DNA from: Pempheris klunzingeri
Taxonomy: Eukaryota; Chordata; Actinopteri; Acropomatiformes; Pempheridae
NCBI RefSeq assembly: GCF_042242105.1
Contig: NC_092035.1
Coordinates: forward strand, 872,083-936,082
Length of the DNA: 64,000 nucleotides
Reading direction: 5' to 3'
Part shown: positions 1 through 13,149 of the stretch, piece by piece
Numbering within the stretch: position 1 is the stretch's first letter
Layout of the letters: each line of letters starts with the position of its first letter
Program-made: the position numbers and the translations under genes
Notes under the pieces: model-generated
What the model was told of the DNA's origin: nothing
Databases searched by the model: none
Seen by the model: the letters and a program-made list of their open reading frames with translations, nothing else

Positions 1-58
1 CCCTTCACTGTGATTTACTGGGTCAGATTACACTGTGCTGGTTAATATTTAAAGACCT

Positions 59-80
59 GTGTGTGTGTGTGTGTGTGTGT
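59..80. repeat. (TG)n microsatellite
   Basis: Uninterrupted TG dinucleotides followed directly by a G run. Confidence 0.9.
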
Positions 81-164
81 GCCGGGGGGGGGCAGATCTC
101 TCAGGTGGTTCATTAAACGAGAAGGTCAGAAGTTCAAGACCCGGACACGTGTCCAATTAAAACA

Positions 165-790
165 GCATAGAGTAACTTCCTACATCTCCCAGAATGCCCT
201 TCAAAGCCCCGAGGAAGAGTGCGACATCATTCTCCAGGCCGAACCCTTTTCCACATAAATTAAGAACACCGTCAGGTGACGTCCTACATTTCCCACAATG
301 CCTTTCAAAGCCCCAAATAAATGTGTGGTGGAATAAGCAGAACTAGACCAGAGGTATTAAAAAGGCACATTTCCAATGGAGGTTTTGAACTGGATTTTGT
401 GCATAAATTCTGTACAATATCACTTCCTACATCTCCCAAGAAAGGGCAAAGCTATATATCTATCTGTATATATATGACAATAAAACAATTAAATTGAATT
501 GAATAAATCTCCCAGAATGCCTTTCAAGGACCCAAAGAAGTGTGTACAAGTCGAACTGGACTATACTTCTGTGTGTTAAAACGTCAGATTCTCAATGGAG
601 GTTTTGAATTGGGTTTTGCATATGAATTAAGAGCATCAGGTGACTTCCTACATCTCCTAGAATGCCCTTCAAGGAGGAAGAGAGTGTCCTGGTGATGACT
701 TATGGTTGAATTAAACCATACTTATATTTGTGTTAAAACGGCACATTTCCAATGGAGGTTTTGAACTGGATTTTGCATAAATTGAGAAAA
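165..790. repeat. degenerate repeats with a TACATCTCCCAGAATGC-type motif
   Basis: A motif close to TACATCTCCCAGAATGC recurs at about 181-197, 285-301, 426-440 (broken), 507-521 and 648-665, usually followed by CTTTCAA. A second block around CCAATGGAGGTTTTGAA recurs at about 372, 593 and 750. The copies alternate, so this is a short tandem array with diverged units of roughly 110-240 bp. The first motif resembles the ZNF143/Staf promoter element, which is remembered as ACTACAATTCCCAGAATGC (family knowledge). Whether any copy binds a factor is unknown. Confidence 0.55.
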
Positions 791-1028
791 AATGTTTTGT
801 CACAATCCGAATCGTAGCGATATCCCCAAGTTTTGATCAACAGGCTATTGTCCACTAATCAATACACTTATGGCTTACTCAGGGCTGAAAACAGCAGCTG
901 TTGTGTAAAAAGGACTCAGTGCTAAACATGAAGTGGAGCTGAAATGAGAGGCAGGATGAGGCTTGTTCTGCAGCGACTGAATCATATGTGACTGAGAAAA
1001 GAACAAAACCGAGTAGATCTAAATATAC

Positions 1029-1029
1029 A

Positions 1030-1060
<31 letters not shown>

Positions 1061-1246
1061 CACACACAAAAGAGCCCACAGGAACAAATGCAAATGCAGT
1101 GAGACAGATACAGAATCACAGTAAGAGCCGTGAGCCAAACACACACACATTTAAAAGCACTTTTACTGTCTGAAACACACACACACACACACACACACAC
1201 AGGCTCAAAGATAAAAGGGCAAACTATTTCACACACACACACAAAC
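1029..1246. repeat. cluster of (CA)n microsatellites
   Basis: Separate CA tracts at about 1030-1056, 1139-1149, 1175-1201 and 1231-1243 lie within CA-rich sequence. Open frames across them on both strands are only CA/TG translations. Confidence 0.85.
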
Positions 1247-1382
1247 AAAGCTGCAGATACACTCATATACCCAAAAGCCTCATAAATGCTGATTTAGACA
1301 CAAACACGCAGCTAAAAACAGGGAAACACTAAAGAACCTCCGATTGATTGATCGAACACATCATACAATCATTTCACAGTAA

Positions 1383-2600
1383 TTAAAGGGTGACTTCTGT
1401 ATTTTTAAACCTGGGCCCTATTTTTACATATTCTGGGTTCAAAATGACTAGAAGGTACAAAAGCTCATGGAAGTGGTCCAGTTCCTTTGTGCCTGATCAC
1501 AGTAGGTCCACTAAAAGTGCTTGTTTCACCAAACACACCAGACTACATTCATAAAAACAGTAATTTTACCTCAGAGAACACAGGTGCTGCCCGTCTACTG
1601 CTGGCTTGATTTTTTTGTTTTGTTTGTGTTATTGTGGGCTTTGGTGTTTTAATTTGGATCAAACACAATATTGTGTAACACATAATACAAACAAGCTAAC
1701 TGACTGAGGCAGCGATAGATGAGAAACTCTCATATTCTGTCAGGTAAAATTACTGTTTTTGTCAATGGAGTTTGGTGTCTTTGCAGAAAGCAATATAATG
1801 GCCATTTCTGGTTATAAAAATAGGATCTTACAGGTCTATGTGATTATACTGCTCCCTTGAAAGCCACCAGACTCCATTGACAAAACTGTAATTTTATGTC
1901 ATAGGAGCTGCTGGTCTACTGCTGCCTTGATTGGTTAGGTTTTTTGTGTTATTGTGTGTTACACCAACAGTGAGTTGTATAAAAACTAACCCTTTAAAAC
2001 ACCAAAGTCACACATTAATACAAACACAAACTGTCTGATCAAAGTAGCATTAGACCATTAGAACTATTTAAAATCCCTGTTTTAGTGAATGTTATAGTTA
2101 ACATTAACATAGAAACAGCCGTTATGGCGCCCTCTTCAAAGCCACCAAACTCCATTGACAAAACAAGTAATTTTACTTTACAGAACACAGAAGGTGCTGG
2201 TGTAGTTTCTAAGTTAGTTTGTTTGTATTATTATGTGACTTTGATGGCTTAAAGGTAGTTTGGATCCAATATTATGTTTGTGTAACACATAATAACACGA
2301 ATAAACTAACTGATGGAGGCAGCAGTAGAGCAGCAGCTCCTGTGTCCTGTTCTCTAAAATCCCTGTTTTAGTGAATGTAGTCTGGTGTGTGTGCTGTTTG
2401 TGGTTAAACCAAAAGGATCTTCCAGGTCTCTCTCTGTAGGGATCCTTTCCATGATGCTGTCACACACTTAGAATAACACTCTGAGCCTGTCAGTGGATCA
2501 AACAAGCTCTTTTAGTGGACCTACTTTGATCTACTGAACCAATTCCAACACTTCACGCCCAGGTGCAATAATACAGGAGCTATCATTTAAATTCCAGACA
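1383..2600. mobile_element. foldback (palindromic) element cluster, three chained units
   Basis: The left end begins with TTAAAGGGTGAC and an outer-arm sequence (CTGGGCCCTATTTTTACATA). Three inverted-repeat units follow, each opening with an ACCAGACTNCATT-type arm (about 1528, 1868 and 2150) and closing with its reverse complement (about 1768, 2095 and 2370). The last arm runs on through GGATCTTCCAGG and the block that ends near 2600. There is no coding capacity. The shape is that of a non-autonomous MITE/foldback DNA transposon. TTAA at the ends hints at a TTAA-target class, which is inference. Confidence 0.75.
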
Positions 2601-2818
2601 TGACCAAGCATGACTTGCATTTATTCCCCTCCAACATGACATGAAAAACCCAAATATATTCAGTTTAACATGATATTTAACAGAGAAAACGTGACATTAC
2701 AGAAGCTGGAAGCAGAGGTTTTTGCTTGGAAAGCGACCAGGCTTTGGTGCGAGTCCATGCACGGTATCCATACGGTACTGAAGCCAGACTGGTGTATAAT
2801 TCATCAGTGGGAAGAGGA

Positions 2819-2860
2819 GTGTGTGTGTGTGTGTGACCTTGAGAGGAAGATATATCACCG

Positions 2861-2897
<37 letters not shown>
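2819..2897. repeat. (GT)n and (CA)n microsatellites
   Basis: A GT tract (2819-2834) and a CA tract (2862-2897) are separated by 27 bp of other sequence. They are inverted with respect to each other, so a transcript could form a small hairpin. Confidence 0.9.
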
Positions 2898-2900
<3 letters not shown>

Positions 2901-3854
2901 CCATAACTCTGCTGCTGCTGCTGCTGCTGTACGAACAGGACGGAGGACTACATCTCAGCAAGCAGTGAATCCTCCGTCTCATCAATAAACCGGGACGGCA
3001 CTGCACCAAAAACTGGCTCTGATGCCAAACACATCCTCCTATCAATGGGATCTTCCTCAGATTTACGTCACGTCGTTTATTGTGACACAGAACGACATAT
3101 TTAAGACATTTTGAGTTATTTGTAATGGAGGTTTTAAAATGAGTTTCCATTTTAGAGGTTATTCTTGATATAATAGTCAAAATTAAGGAAAAATTGAAGG
3201 AGGTTCTGAATGGAAAATCAGTTCACTTATGTGTTTTTCTGCACTTTCCTCAACTTAAAATCACAGTTTGTCTCTTTTAACCACATTTCTGCAACTGGGC
3301 AATAATCGGATCATTTTCCCCCCACGTTGTCCCTGATGTTCAAACCCTCCTGATTCGTGTTATAAAAGAGAGAAGAAGACAGTGAGAGAGATGTTTCCTA
3401 CACAGCTCAGAGTCCCTGAAATAGCTCAGCGGTCATGCAGAGAAGAATCGAGGGTCTGTGTGGCCGAGATGTTTGGGGCGCTAATTCAATTGAATGATGC
3501 CGGATGAGGTCAGAGTTTAGTCTGCACTCGTCCAAAAAAACACAAAAAAAAACAGGACAGAAGCTGGAAAGACTCCTAATAACAAAAAGAGATTGAAAGA
3601 AAAAACAAACTACTGTTGTAGAAAGCTGGATTAAGCTAATGCTAATCTATATATGTCTATCTATAAAACAAGATAGAGGTCAGCCAGGTAACTCACCTTA
3701 CTGCTGTTTGTGGTCAACTACTAAATGGCTCAAAGGAAAAGGTTAAAAAAAAACAACATGAGTTTGTTTGGCTGCACTGTAAACTGATAGTCGCTCTTCT
3801 GATCAAATCGCTGCTCAACAAGAGTCACAAAATTATTTAGGAGCTGCAATCTTA

Positions 3855-4680
3855 AAGAGTAACTCTTAAACCTGGGCCCTATTTTTACATATCCTGATGT
3901 CTGAATGACGGGTAGGTACAAAAAGTGTTGGAATTGGTCCAGTGGATCACAGTAGGTCCACTAAAAGAGCTTGTTTGATCCACTGACAGGCTCAGAGTGT
4001 TATTCTAAGTGTGTGACAGCATCATGGAAAGGATCCCTACAGAGAGAGACCTGGAAGATCCTTTTGGTTTAACCACAAACAGCACACACACCAGACTACA
4101 TTCACTAAAACAGGGATTTAAGCTCACATAGAACTGGAGCTTCTGGTCTACTGCTGCCTAGATCGGATAGTTTGCTCGTGCTAATGTGTGACCTTGGTGT
4201 TTTAGTTCGGATCCAACTAAATATTTGTGTGATGCACAATAACACAAACACGCAAACTGATCAAGGCAGCGGTCCGTCTTCTGTCAGGTGAAATTACTGG
4301 TTTTGTCAATGGAGTCTGGCACTGAGCTTTTTCACATTTAAATGTAAAAATGCTGCTGTTGAAATAAAGAAAAGAAAACAAACTGATCAGCAGCACAAGT
4401 CCTGTGTTCACTCTTTTCAAACACACCAGACTCCATTCACAAAAACAGCAATTCTACCTCACAGAAGACAGGAGCTGCAGGTCTGCTGCTGCCTTGATCG
4501 GTTAGTTTGTGTTATCGTGTGACTTTGGTGTTTTAGTTCAGATCCAACACAATGTGTATGTAACACAAAATACCACACACAGACTAGATGATTGAGGCAG
4601 CAGTAGAGCAGCAGCCCTCATGTAAAATTCCTCTTTTTGTGAATGTAGTCTGGTGTGTTTGCAGAGAGAGATAAAATGTC
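3855..4680. mobile_element. foldback element, two units
   Basis: The outer arm begins with CTTAAACCTGGGCCC. It continues through the conserved block with GGTCCACTAAAAGAGC and AGAGAGAGACCTGGAAGATC, then reaches the ACCAGACTACATTCAC inner arm near 4091. A second unit opens near 4425 (ACCAGACTCCATTCAC) and closes near 4660 (GTGAATGTAGTCTGGTG). It is the same family as the cluster at 1383-2600 and has no open reading frame of note. Confidence 0.75.
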
Positions 4681-5604
4681 AGAAAGTGGTCTAAAATATG
4701 ATTAAAATGGTAAACGTACAGTATCTTAATGGCTTTTTTAGGGAACGTGTGATCGTTTCTACAGATGAATGTGTGCACTGGTCACTGGTTTCCTCTCGGG
4801 CTGTTTTCCCTCTCGTCTTTTGGAGGAATTTGGGGCTTCCCACACAGGCTCCATTTCACAGAAATCTTGTTTTCCTCCCAGAATGCTTTGTTGTTGGAGG
4901 CGTGGCCCCGGGGATCAGCTTTCCTTCCCCTCCTCTCTTGTCTCCTCCTTTTCTCTCCTTGTCCCTAATTCACTTCTAATCCTCTTCCTCCTCCTCCTCC
5001 TCCTCCATCATCCTCTCCTTCTCCATCTCTTTCTTCTTCTTCTTCTCTTCATATCAGCTCTCCTCCGTCCACTCGGCTCAGATGGGAAATAAACCCCCCT
5101 CCAGCGTGACAAAGCCACCAGGAAACTTTCATCTATCTGTCCCCAGACTCCATTCACATTTCTTCACATTTTAGCCGTTTTCCATCCATCACACAACAGA
5201 TATTTCTGCCTGTTTGAGTGTTTTAATAACCATAACTTAACCTAAAAACACCAAATTTGCTTAAATTCCTGCTTATTCGACATATTTCGACATGTCAGCG
5301 TCTCAAAAACGGCTGAAACATAAGAAATGTGAGTTGTTTTTTACACAAGTTATCACCAGAAACTGTGAATATCTCTGTGCCGTCATCCCTGATCGGAGCA
5401 TGTCAGAGAGGGAAGGAGAGGTTTGTTTTGTTGGAGATAAATGTGGAGCTTCTCTTTGACGCAGTGGGAGTTCGAGCTGAAATACTGCAAATCCTTCAAA
5501 GACTGACAGACACTCAGGACTGCTGTTAGGGTGAGTCATAGGGGAGTCACCCAGGAGGGGGAGGAGGAGGAGAAGATAGGGGAGGGGAAGATGACAAGGA
5601 GAAT

Positions 5605-6035
5605 AATCTCTGTTGGGGTCCTTTCCATCCATAGTGCTGTTCGACAATCTGAGCCTGTCAGTCACCAGACTCCATTAACAAAAACAGTAATTTTACCTTA
5701 CAGAACACAGAGGTTGCTGCTCTACTGCTGCCTCCATCAGTCAGTTTATCTGTGTTATTGAGTGAATTTGGTGTTTTTGAGAGTTAGTTCAGATCTGAAC
5801 TAACATTTAAAAACACCAAAATCACAGCAGCTACACTTAACAAGTCCTGTTTTCCACAAGGTAAAATCCCTGTTTTAGTGAATGTAGTCTGGTGTGTGTG
5901 CTGTTTGTGGTTAAACCAAAAGGATCTTCCAGGTCTCTCTCTGTAGGGATCCTTTCCATGATGCTGTCACACACTTAGAATAACACTCTGAGCCTGGCAG
6001 TGGATCAAACAAGCACTTTTAGTGGACCTACTGTG
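5605..6035. mobile_element. foldback element
   Basis: The left arm (ACCAGACTCCATTAACAAAA, about 5664) and its loop are followed by the long right arm from about 5866 (AAAATCCCTGTTTTAGTG). That arm runs through GGATCTTCCAGGTCTCTC and GGATCCTTTCCATGATGC to GGACCTACTGTGAT near 6035. The left outer arm is degraded. Confidence 0.7.
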
Positions 6036-7029
6036 ATGAGGAAGATGAAGGAAAGGTGTCGTCCTGATCTTTGTTAATTGATGAACCCTCTGGCTGCATG
6101 ACTAATCCCAGTCATAAATACTGGAGCACTGGTACTACCAGTGTCCTGATGTGATTGTTATTGATCCCTGCTGGGGCGTTTGCTTGTTGCTGAGGGTGGC
6201 GGGGGGGTCAGAGGTCAGCTACGGAGCACAGTCATGCTGTTTTAGGAAGTCAGACATTGAAATGAGGCTGAAGGTGCGTCTGGGTGGTTCAGCAGTGAGA
6301 GCGGTGGACTGTGGAGCAGGGACGTGCTGGTGCTGTGTCATCCAGAGCAGGAGGACACATACAACAACAGAAGGAGGACAGAGCATCCTCCTGCCAGATG
6401 GTGACCCAAAACAAAGACCTCCGAGGACTCTGAGGGGAGGATTGATTTTCTGTATGAAGGACAGATGGGGAGGAGAGGCGCCTGTTGACCCTGTGAAACC
6501 ACTTTCTGTCGTCTGTTGGCGTTTACGGCCCTCAGAGACCGCCGCGGCTCCTCAAGGACGCCCCGATCGTCCCCAGAAACGCCATTTCAGCAGCTCGCCG
6601 CACTCACACGACACTGAGATGATTCATTTGTCTTTTTTTACGATAAAATACCTGATTTCTTTGTTACACGCTCCTCTTACAGGAGGATTAGCTGGTTTTC
6701 TTCTTCTGTCAGTGTGGATTTCAGCTCTTTGGGTTTCCGACTGATTTTTCACAATCTGGGTGACATTTTCTACACGCCAACCCTAACCCTGTCTAGTCTT
6801 TAGCGTCCCCTGTAGGACGAAAAGGGAACAGCAACTATGTGGAAATAACTTCAGTTATGCTAGGCTTAACATCGGTTGAGTTGAGACGCCAAAACTACTT
6901 CCTAAAGATTTGGAAAAGATTAAACTTAAGGTCTTAAATTAATCTGACGCACTAATGGGTCATTGATCCATGGACTTCAGCTGAACCAACTCACATGTTT
7001 TCAGTAACTGCACTAGTAGACTAGACTGC

Positions 7030-7715
7030 TAAATCGCTCTCTTCAAAGCCACCAAACTCCATTGACAAAAACAGTAATTTTACTCCACAGTTGCTGATCT
7101 GCTGCCACCGCAATCGATTACTTTGTTTGTCTTAGTGTGTGTTACATAAATACTGTGTTGGATCTGAATGAACCCTTTAAGACACCAAAGTCACACAATA
7201 ACACAAACACACTAACTCATGGAGGCAGCAGTGGATCAGAAGCTCCTGTGTCCTGTTCTCTAAAATCCCTGTTTTAGTGAATGTAGTCTGGTGTGTGTGC
7301 TGTTTGTGGTTAAACCAAAAGGATCTTCCAGGTCTCTCTCTGTAGGGATCCTTTCCATAATGACCATAATAGACCTGTAAGACCCTTTTTGTTTAACCAC
7401 AAACAGCCGTTATATCACTTTCTTGAGAGCCACCAGACTCCATTCACAAAAGCAGTAATTTTTAACAGGAGTTACTGTTCAACTACTGCCTTGATTGGCT
7501 AGTTAGTTTGTATTATTGTGTGACTGTGGTGATTTGAAGGGTTAGTTAAGATCCAACACAATATATGTATAACCCACACAAACTAACTGATGGAGGCAGC
7601 AGCAGAGCAGCAGCTCCTGTGTCCTGTTCTCTAAAATCCCTGTTTTAGTGAATGTAGTCTGGTGTGTGTGCTGTTTGTGGTTAAACCAAAAGGATCTTCC
7701 AGGTCTCTCTCTGTA
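7030..7715. mobile_element. two adjacent foldback elements
   Basis: One unit spans about 7040-7360. A second, about 7365-7715, starts with the reverse-oriented GACCTGTAAGACCC block and ends with the same AAAGGATCTTCCAGGTCTCT arm. The right arms of the two units are identical over more than 80 bp, although the loops between arms have diverged. Confidence 0.7.
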
Positions 7716-8719
7716 TCGTTTAATCATCATCACTGTAATTTATGTTTTTTTTTTGTGTTTAAATATCGGTTATGATTTCCATTAAATCCTAATCTGAAAA
7801 TAAATCAAAGTATGGACCAGATTTCAGTGGGTTTACTTCACTTCCACCTTTAATGTTTCATGTGATGTTGGTACAAACTCTCAGCCTGTGGATCATGGAG
7901 ACAGGGGGCGGGTCTAATTAGGCGAGCTGGTAGTTGTTGAGACAAATTAATTAGGCAATAAATCATTTATCGGCGAGCGAGGCGAGGCCTGGAGGGGCTC
8001 CCGAGCATCTGCTGCACGCCCCGACAACACGCCGGATGGAAACCACAGAATCAGGCCGGCACTGTTGATTCGGGGGGTCCGCCTGAGACCTCCCGTGAGT
8101 GAGCGCCACGCCTTACCAGGAGCAGGAAGTGACATCGCCCTCCCCTGGGAGGTGTGCAGGGATGGATTTCCCTCCTCTCCTCGCTCTGGTTTGCTCTTAT
8201 CTGCAGTAACACAGTCCGAATTGTTCAATGATCATTATTGAGGGGTTTTTTTTCCCCCCCATGAATGTCCATCACCGTGGTGACTGGCGGTGGCTTGTAA
8301 TGCGAGCAGACGTATAAATGTGAGCACATTGTTGGGGGGCGGGCAGGAAGCCAGCGGCCTATTTTTAGCCCCCTGAGTGCAGGAGACGAGCGCCGGACCG
8401 AGCTCGGCTATTGTTTTGGTCGGCTCAGTGTCTGGAGCTTCCCCTCCTGTCACAGAGGCCGGGGAAGAGGGGGCGGGGGAGGGCTGCAGCTGGACGCCAC
8501 AGCTGCACGGGCGCCGACCACATCAGAGCTTCCGGATCACGGACGTATGGAGATCTACATCGTTCCCAAGGCCACGGTCCTGTTACCATCAGCTCAGAGG
8601 ACAGGGATGTTTCACCCTCTGAGCTCTAAACGCTGCGTCTGCATCCAGTATCATACTACTAGAACTATTAGTACAAAACTATAAGAGAGTGAAAAACTAT
8701 GGTTTGTTTATCACATCGT

Positions 8720-9090
8720 GCTAACTTCAAAGCCACCAGACTCCATTGACAAAAACAGTGATTTTACATAACAGATAACAGGATGTGCTCGTCTTCTGCT
8801 GCCTCAATTTATCAGTTTGTTTGTGTTATTGACGGACAAACAAATATTATGGGGGATCTAAATTAACCCTTTAAAGCACAAAAGTCACACAATAGCACAA
8901 ACAAACTGATAAATAAGATCAGCAACTTCTATGAGCTAAAATCCCTGTTTTAGTGAATGGAGTCTGGTGTGTTTGAAGAGAGCGATATAACGGCTGTTTG
9001 TGGTTGTAAAAAAAGGATCTTCCAGGTCTCTCTCTGTCATTTAGACACCAAAATATGAACAAACGGGGCCCAGTTTTAAAAACAGTAAAT
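8720..9090. mobile_element. foldback element
   Basis: Arms with CACCAGACTCCATTGACAAA near 8736 and the reverse complement near 8950-8970. The outer right end (GGGGCCCAGTTTTAAAAACA, about 9065-9084) matches the inverted outer end of the copy at 3855. Confidence 0.7.
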
Positions 9091-10069
9091 GCCGTATATG
9101 TAATGAGATTATATGTCTGTCCTTTGTTTCATACACAAATTAAATGCTAGAAAAGTGCTTTAAATCTCCTCTGATGCCCCAAATTAGTCAAAACAATACC
9201 TGTACTCCCAAATATGCAGATTAAAAACCAAAAACAGCAATATTTTGTTGATTTTTACCCGTCAAAGACAGAATTCAGCTCTTATATTTCAGTAGGAACC
9301 GGAGGTGTTGTCTGCTTTGACTCACTGTGTGTAAAAGTTTCACTCCTCCGGTCTAGCGAGGACTTTCTGACCTGCTCCCTCGCTCTCTGACGGGAGAAGT
9401 CAGAATATTTCAGGCCCCGGGGCAACATTTAAGGCTCATTAGAGGATCAGAGAGCACACTTAGAGAGCCGTCTCCTCCTTCTGAGGCCTTTACGAGGCCG
9501 TCAGAGCTGCAGCATCTTCGCAAATCTACACATCTGAAGTATGATTTCAGTCTGTTGACGGGGGGGAAGCTACTTGTGTTTGTGATTTAGAGCGGCCAGC
9601 ACGGCGAGGAAGCTGAGGGTGATGAAGGGCAGTAAATCAGACGAGCTCCTGTGGTTTATCTGCTCTGCTGGAGAAGTGAACGGTTCCCCTGCACACCGCA
9701 GGAGAGGAAGCAGTGACGTGATGACGCCACCTGACGAGGACGATCAAATCGGTATCAATACTCATGTTTAACTCGACAGCGCAGTGTTTCTCCCTTGGTG
9801 TGTGTTTTCGCTTTGATTCCTGCAGACTCGCAGTGAATTTCCTGTTTGTGTTCTGCAGCTTCGTCAACACGACGCGCTCGCTGTCGGCTTCCAGATCTCC
9901 ACCTTCTGCAGGTAGGCGGGATTCAGAGAACACCAAGGGAAACTAAAAATGACTTTTCTTTACAGAGATGTACACACAGCCAGCCTGTAGTTTTCATGGT
10001 GCAAAAGGAGAAGACAACAGGTGTGACACCAGGAAAGAGACTCCTTAAATGCCCTTGGTCCTCTCTGTC

Positions 10070-10610
10070 CATTAAAAGTGTTGGAACTGGTCCAGTAGAT
10101 CACCTCCAACTGGGCGGCAATGACCAGACTCCATTGACAAAAAGAGTCATTTAAAGTAGGTCCACTAAAAGAGCTTGTTTGATCCACTGACAGGCTCAGA
10201 GTGTTATTCTAAGTGTGTGACAGCATTATGGAAAGGATCCCTACAGAGAGAGACCTGGAAGATCCTTTTGGTTTAACCACAAACAGCACACACACCAGAC
10301 TACATTCACTAAAACAGGGATTTTACATGGGGAGTTGTTGGTCTGCTGCTGCATCGATCGGTTGGTTTGTTTGTGTTTGTGTGTTAGACAAATATTATAT
10401 TAGGTCTGAATTAACCCTTTAAAACATCAAAGTCGCACAATAACACAAACAAGCTAACGAATCGAGGCAGCAGTAGACCAACAGCTCCTGTGTCCTGTTC
10501 TCTAAAATCCCTGTTTTAGTGAATGTAGTCTGGTGTGTGTGCTGTTTGTGGTTAAACCAAAAGGATCTTCCAGGTCTCTCTCTGTAGGGATCCTTTCCAT
10601 GATGCTGTCA
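10070..10610. mobile_element. foldback element with long, nearly identical arms
   Basis: The left outer arm (10155-10325) is mirrored by the right arm (10502-10610) over more than 100 bp with only a few differences, for example CATTATGG against CCATGATG. The outermost left part, with GTGTTGGAACTGGTCCAGTA at about 10080, contains an internal insertion or deletion. It has no coding capacity. Confidence 0.75.
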
Positions 10611-10963
10611 GACTGTGCAGGAAGTCGGCGAAAGAGGCAGCAAAACGTAAAGACGCTGAGTTCATTGAAGTGGATGATGGGAGATAAAAAAAAAAGGGGG
10701 CTCAGAGATGCAGATCAGCCAATCGGCAGCGAGATGACAAACCAAATTTAGCAGCAAAGCCTGGAGCTCTGCATTATTCAGACACAATGACCCATTAAAA
10801 GTGTTTTTGAGAATGAGGAGGAGGAGGAGGAGGAAGAGTGTGATTGACGGACCAGCAGTTATTCATCATTCATATGAGACCAAAGTGAGCTGGAACTGAT
10901 CCATCAGGACAAAACCAAAACCACCTGATGGAGATGGAGTCTGACAAGTGGTTCAGTATCTGG

Positions 10964-10964
<1 letters not shown>

Positions 10965-11053
<89 letters not shown>

Positions 11054-11056
11054 ACA

Positions 11057-11102
<46 letters not shown>
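10965..11102. repeat. long (CA)n microsatellite
   Basis: About 138 bp of CA dinucleotide, interrupted only by two CAGA steps near 11047-11060. It is one of the longest pure dinucleotide tracts in the window and likely length-polymorphic. Confidence 0.95.
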
Positions 11103-11105
<3 letters not shown>

Positions 11106-11384
11106 GAGACCTTGAGCGACGTGCTGAAAGCTCTGGACGCCCACATTTAGATTAAATGAATATCGATAAGATCACATTGGACCAGCTGGAGCGACACAAT
11201 GTCATTAATATAAGATATCTGACCAATACAGCAAATAAATAATCTATTCCACCGGGATTAAATGACACAAACACCCTGTGAAGGTTTTAATCCCACAGCT
11301 GAGACCTGATGACGTCTTAGTCAAAGTGGTAAAATAATGTAAAGTGACCACAATGTGGATTAAAGCTGTAAATATACGAGAGAA

Positions 11385-12000
11385 AAATCTGATATTCTGA
11401 GATTAAAGTCTGAAATTTGGAAGAAAAGTTTTTTTCTCATAAATTCTTCTAAAATAGTTTTTGACTGTAATCTCAGAGAATATTCTTGTTTTTCCTACAT
11501 TTGTTTGTCTATTTGTGGGGGGGGGGGTTTATCGCTTTAATCTGAGAATATTTGATCTTTTTTCTCCTAAATTTGAGTTTCTTTATCTGAAATTTCTCCT
11601 CAGAGAATATTCATGTTTTTTTTGTAAGTTTACCACTTTCATTCACTTTTTTCTCGTAAAGCTACAACTTGAATCTCAGAGAATATTTTTTTCATGTAGA
11701 TTTGTTGGTATATTCTCATAAATTTAACAGTTTAAACTCAGAGCACATGTTTGAGAGACTTTTCTCATAAATGTACAACTTTAATCTCAGAGAAAATCTG
11801 ATCTTTTTCCTGTGAATTTTACGATTATAATCCCCATGAATATTCATGGTGTTATTTTGTTGTAAATTTGTTGGTTTTCTCATAAATTCACTTTAATCTC
11901 AGAGAAAATTTGAGCTTTTTTATCATAAAAGTACAGCTTCAGTTTCTCTTCTTCATATTTTATGACTTTAATCTTGGAAATTCGTAATTTAACACTTTAA
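11385..12000. repeat. degenerate tandem repeat, AATCTCAGAGAATATT type
   Basis: The phrases CTTTAATCTCAGAGAA and TTTCTCATAAATTTA recur about every 60-110 bp (for example near 11470, 11545, 11670, 11780 and 11900). The units have diverged strongly, and inverted forms occur at the left edge (GATATTCTGAGATTAAAG). The region is AT-rich and non-coding. Confidence 0.6.
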
Positions 12001-13149
12001 ATCAACAGCAGCACTTTTAATTGAGCCATAAGTGAAGCAGCTTAATGTGTTAATAACCAAACATTTACAAAGATCTCAATCTTTTTCCTTGCTAAATGAG
12101 GAACAAACATTCAAGAATAACTAATGAGACGAAGATTTCTAGATTTTTTCCTGCAAAATCAACCTTTTTCAGGGAATATATTCCAAACTTTTAAGACCTC
12201 ATACAAACCGTTTTCTGGAAAACCACAACTGAAAAATCATAAAATTAACATGTTTCCTGAATGAAACCAACCAAAAATGATGCTGAACACATGGAAACGC
12301 TTCCTCCAAACATAATTTAAAAGCTTCTAAACCCGTCTTCAGCAGGCCTGAGAGCCCACATGCTGACGAAGCTCCAAACAGAGAGATTAAGACACAAACA
12401 TGGCGCCTCAGCGGGGAGTCCAGGGCGACACAGATTAGACGAAGTGGGACATCAGCTGAACAACAAAACCCAAAAACCAGAATCTGTGTACAGCGTGTAA
12501 AAAAACCCAACATATATCATACTTGGGGCGCCGTCGGTGCTCGATACGCAGCACGGAGGTAAATGAAAGCTGGAATATATTCAGAGAGACGTTAAAAACA
12601 GCTTTTAAGCTCCGTAAAAGCAAAAAGGTGGAACTAACGTGTCAGTGTAGGCAGCTCGGGCTCTTTCCTGCTGCCAGCTGTAATCATGTCGACACACCGC
12701 GCTGGAATTGGACGGCTAATTGTGTTTCGTGCAACACGAGGGGTTTAAGAGTCATTTGTGGGAATATAATTGGAGCTCTGAGCGCGACGTTGGCGTCAGA
12801 CAAATGCCTTCACGGGTTTTTAATTTCCGTCTGGGCTCGCCAGACATTTGGACCGTCTCATAAACGGCAGGATCGATAGTGAGCTGTGGTCGTTTGAGAG
12901 TCTGAACAGTGAGGATGTGATGAAAGGAAGGAAAAGGTCAAGACTCTGAGCTGATGAAAGGACTCTGTCGTGAGAGGACGTCTCTGTTCGAGCTCTGTCA
13001 TCTCTCTGTGTTCCTCCAGCCGGCTTTCCTACAGTACAGCTCCACTGCAACTGCTTTTTACTATAAAAGGAACAGTGCATCACTTTCTTTCTGAGAGTAA
13101 GATGAGAAGATCAATATGACTCTCATGTCAGACAGAAACAGACTTGTAA

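Noticed and set aside
95..145. Possible A and B boxes (GTTCAAGACC) of a tRNA or SINE
   Set aside because: Acceptor and anticodon stems do not pair. The motif match is short.
6265..6345. tRNA-like stretch (GGTGGTTCAGCAGTGAGAGC)
   Set aside because: The start resembles an A box but no B box or cloverleaf follows at the right distance. It could be a remnant of a tRNA-derived SINE, but this is not supported.
6151..6744. 197-codon plus-strand frame
   Set aside because: No domain, no splice logic and mixed composition. It lies in agap1 intron sequence.
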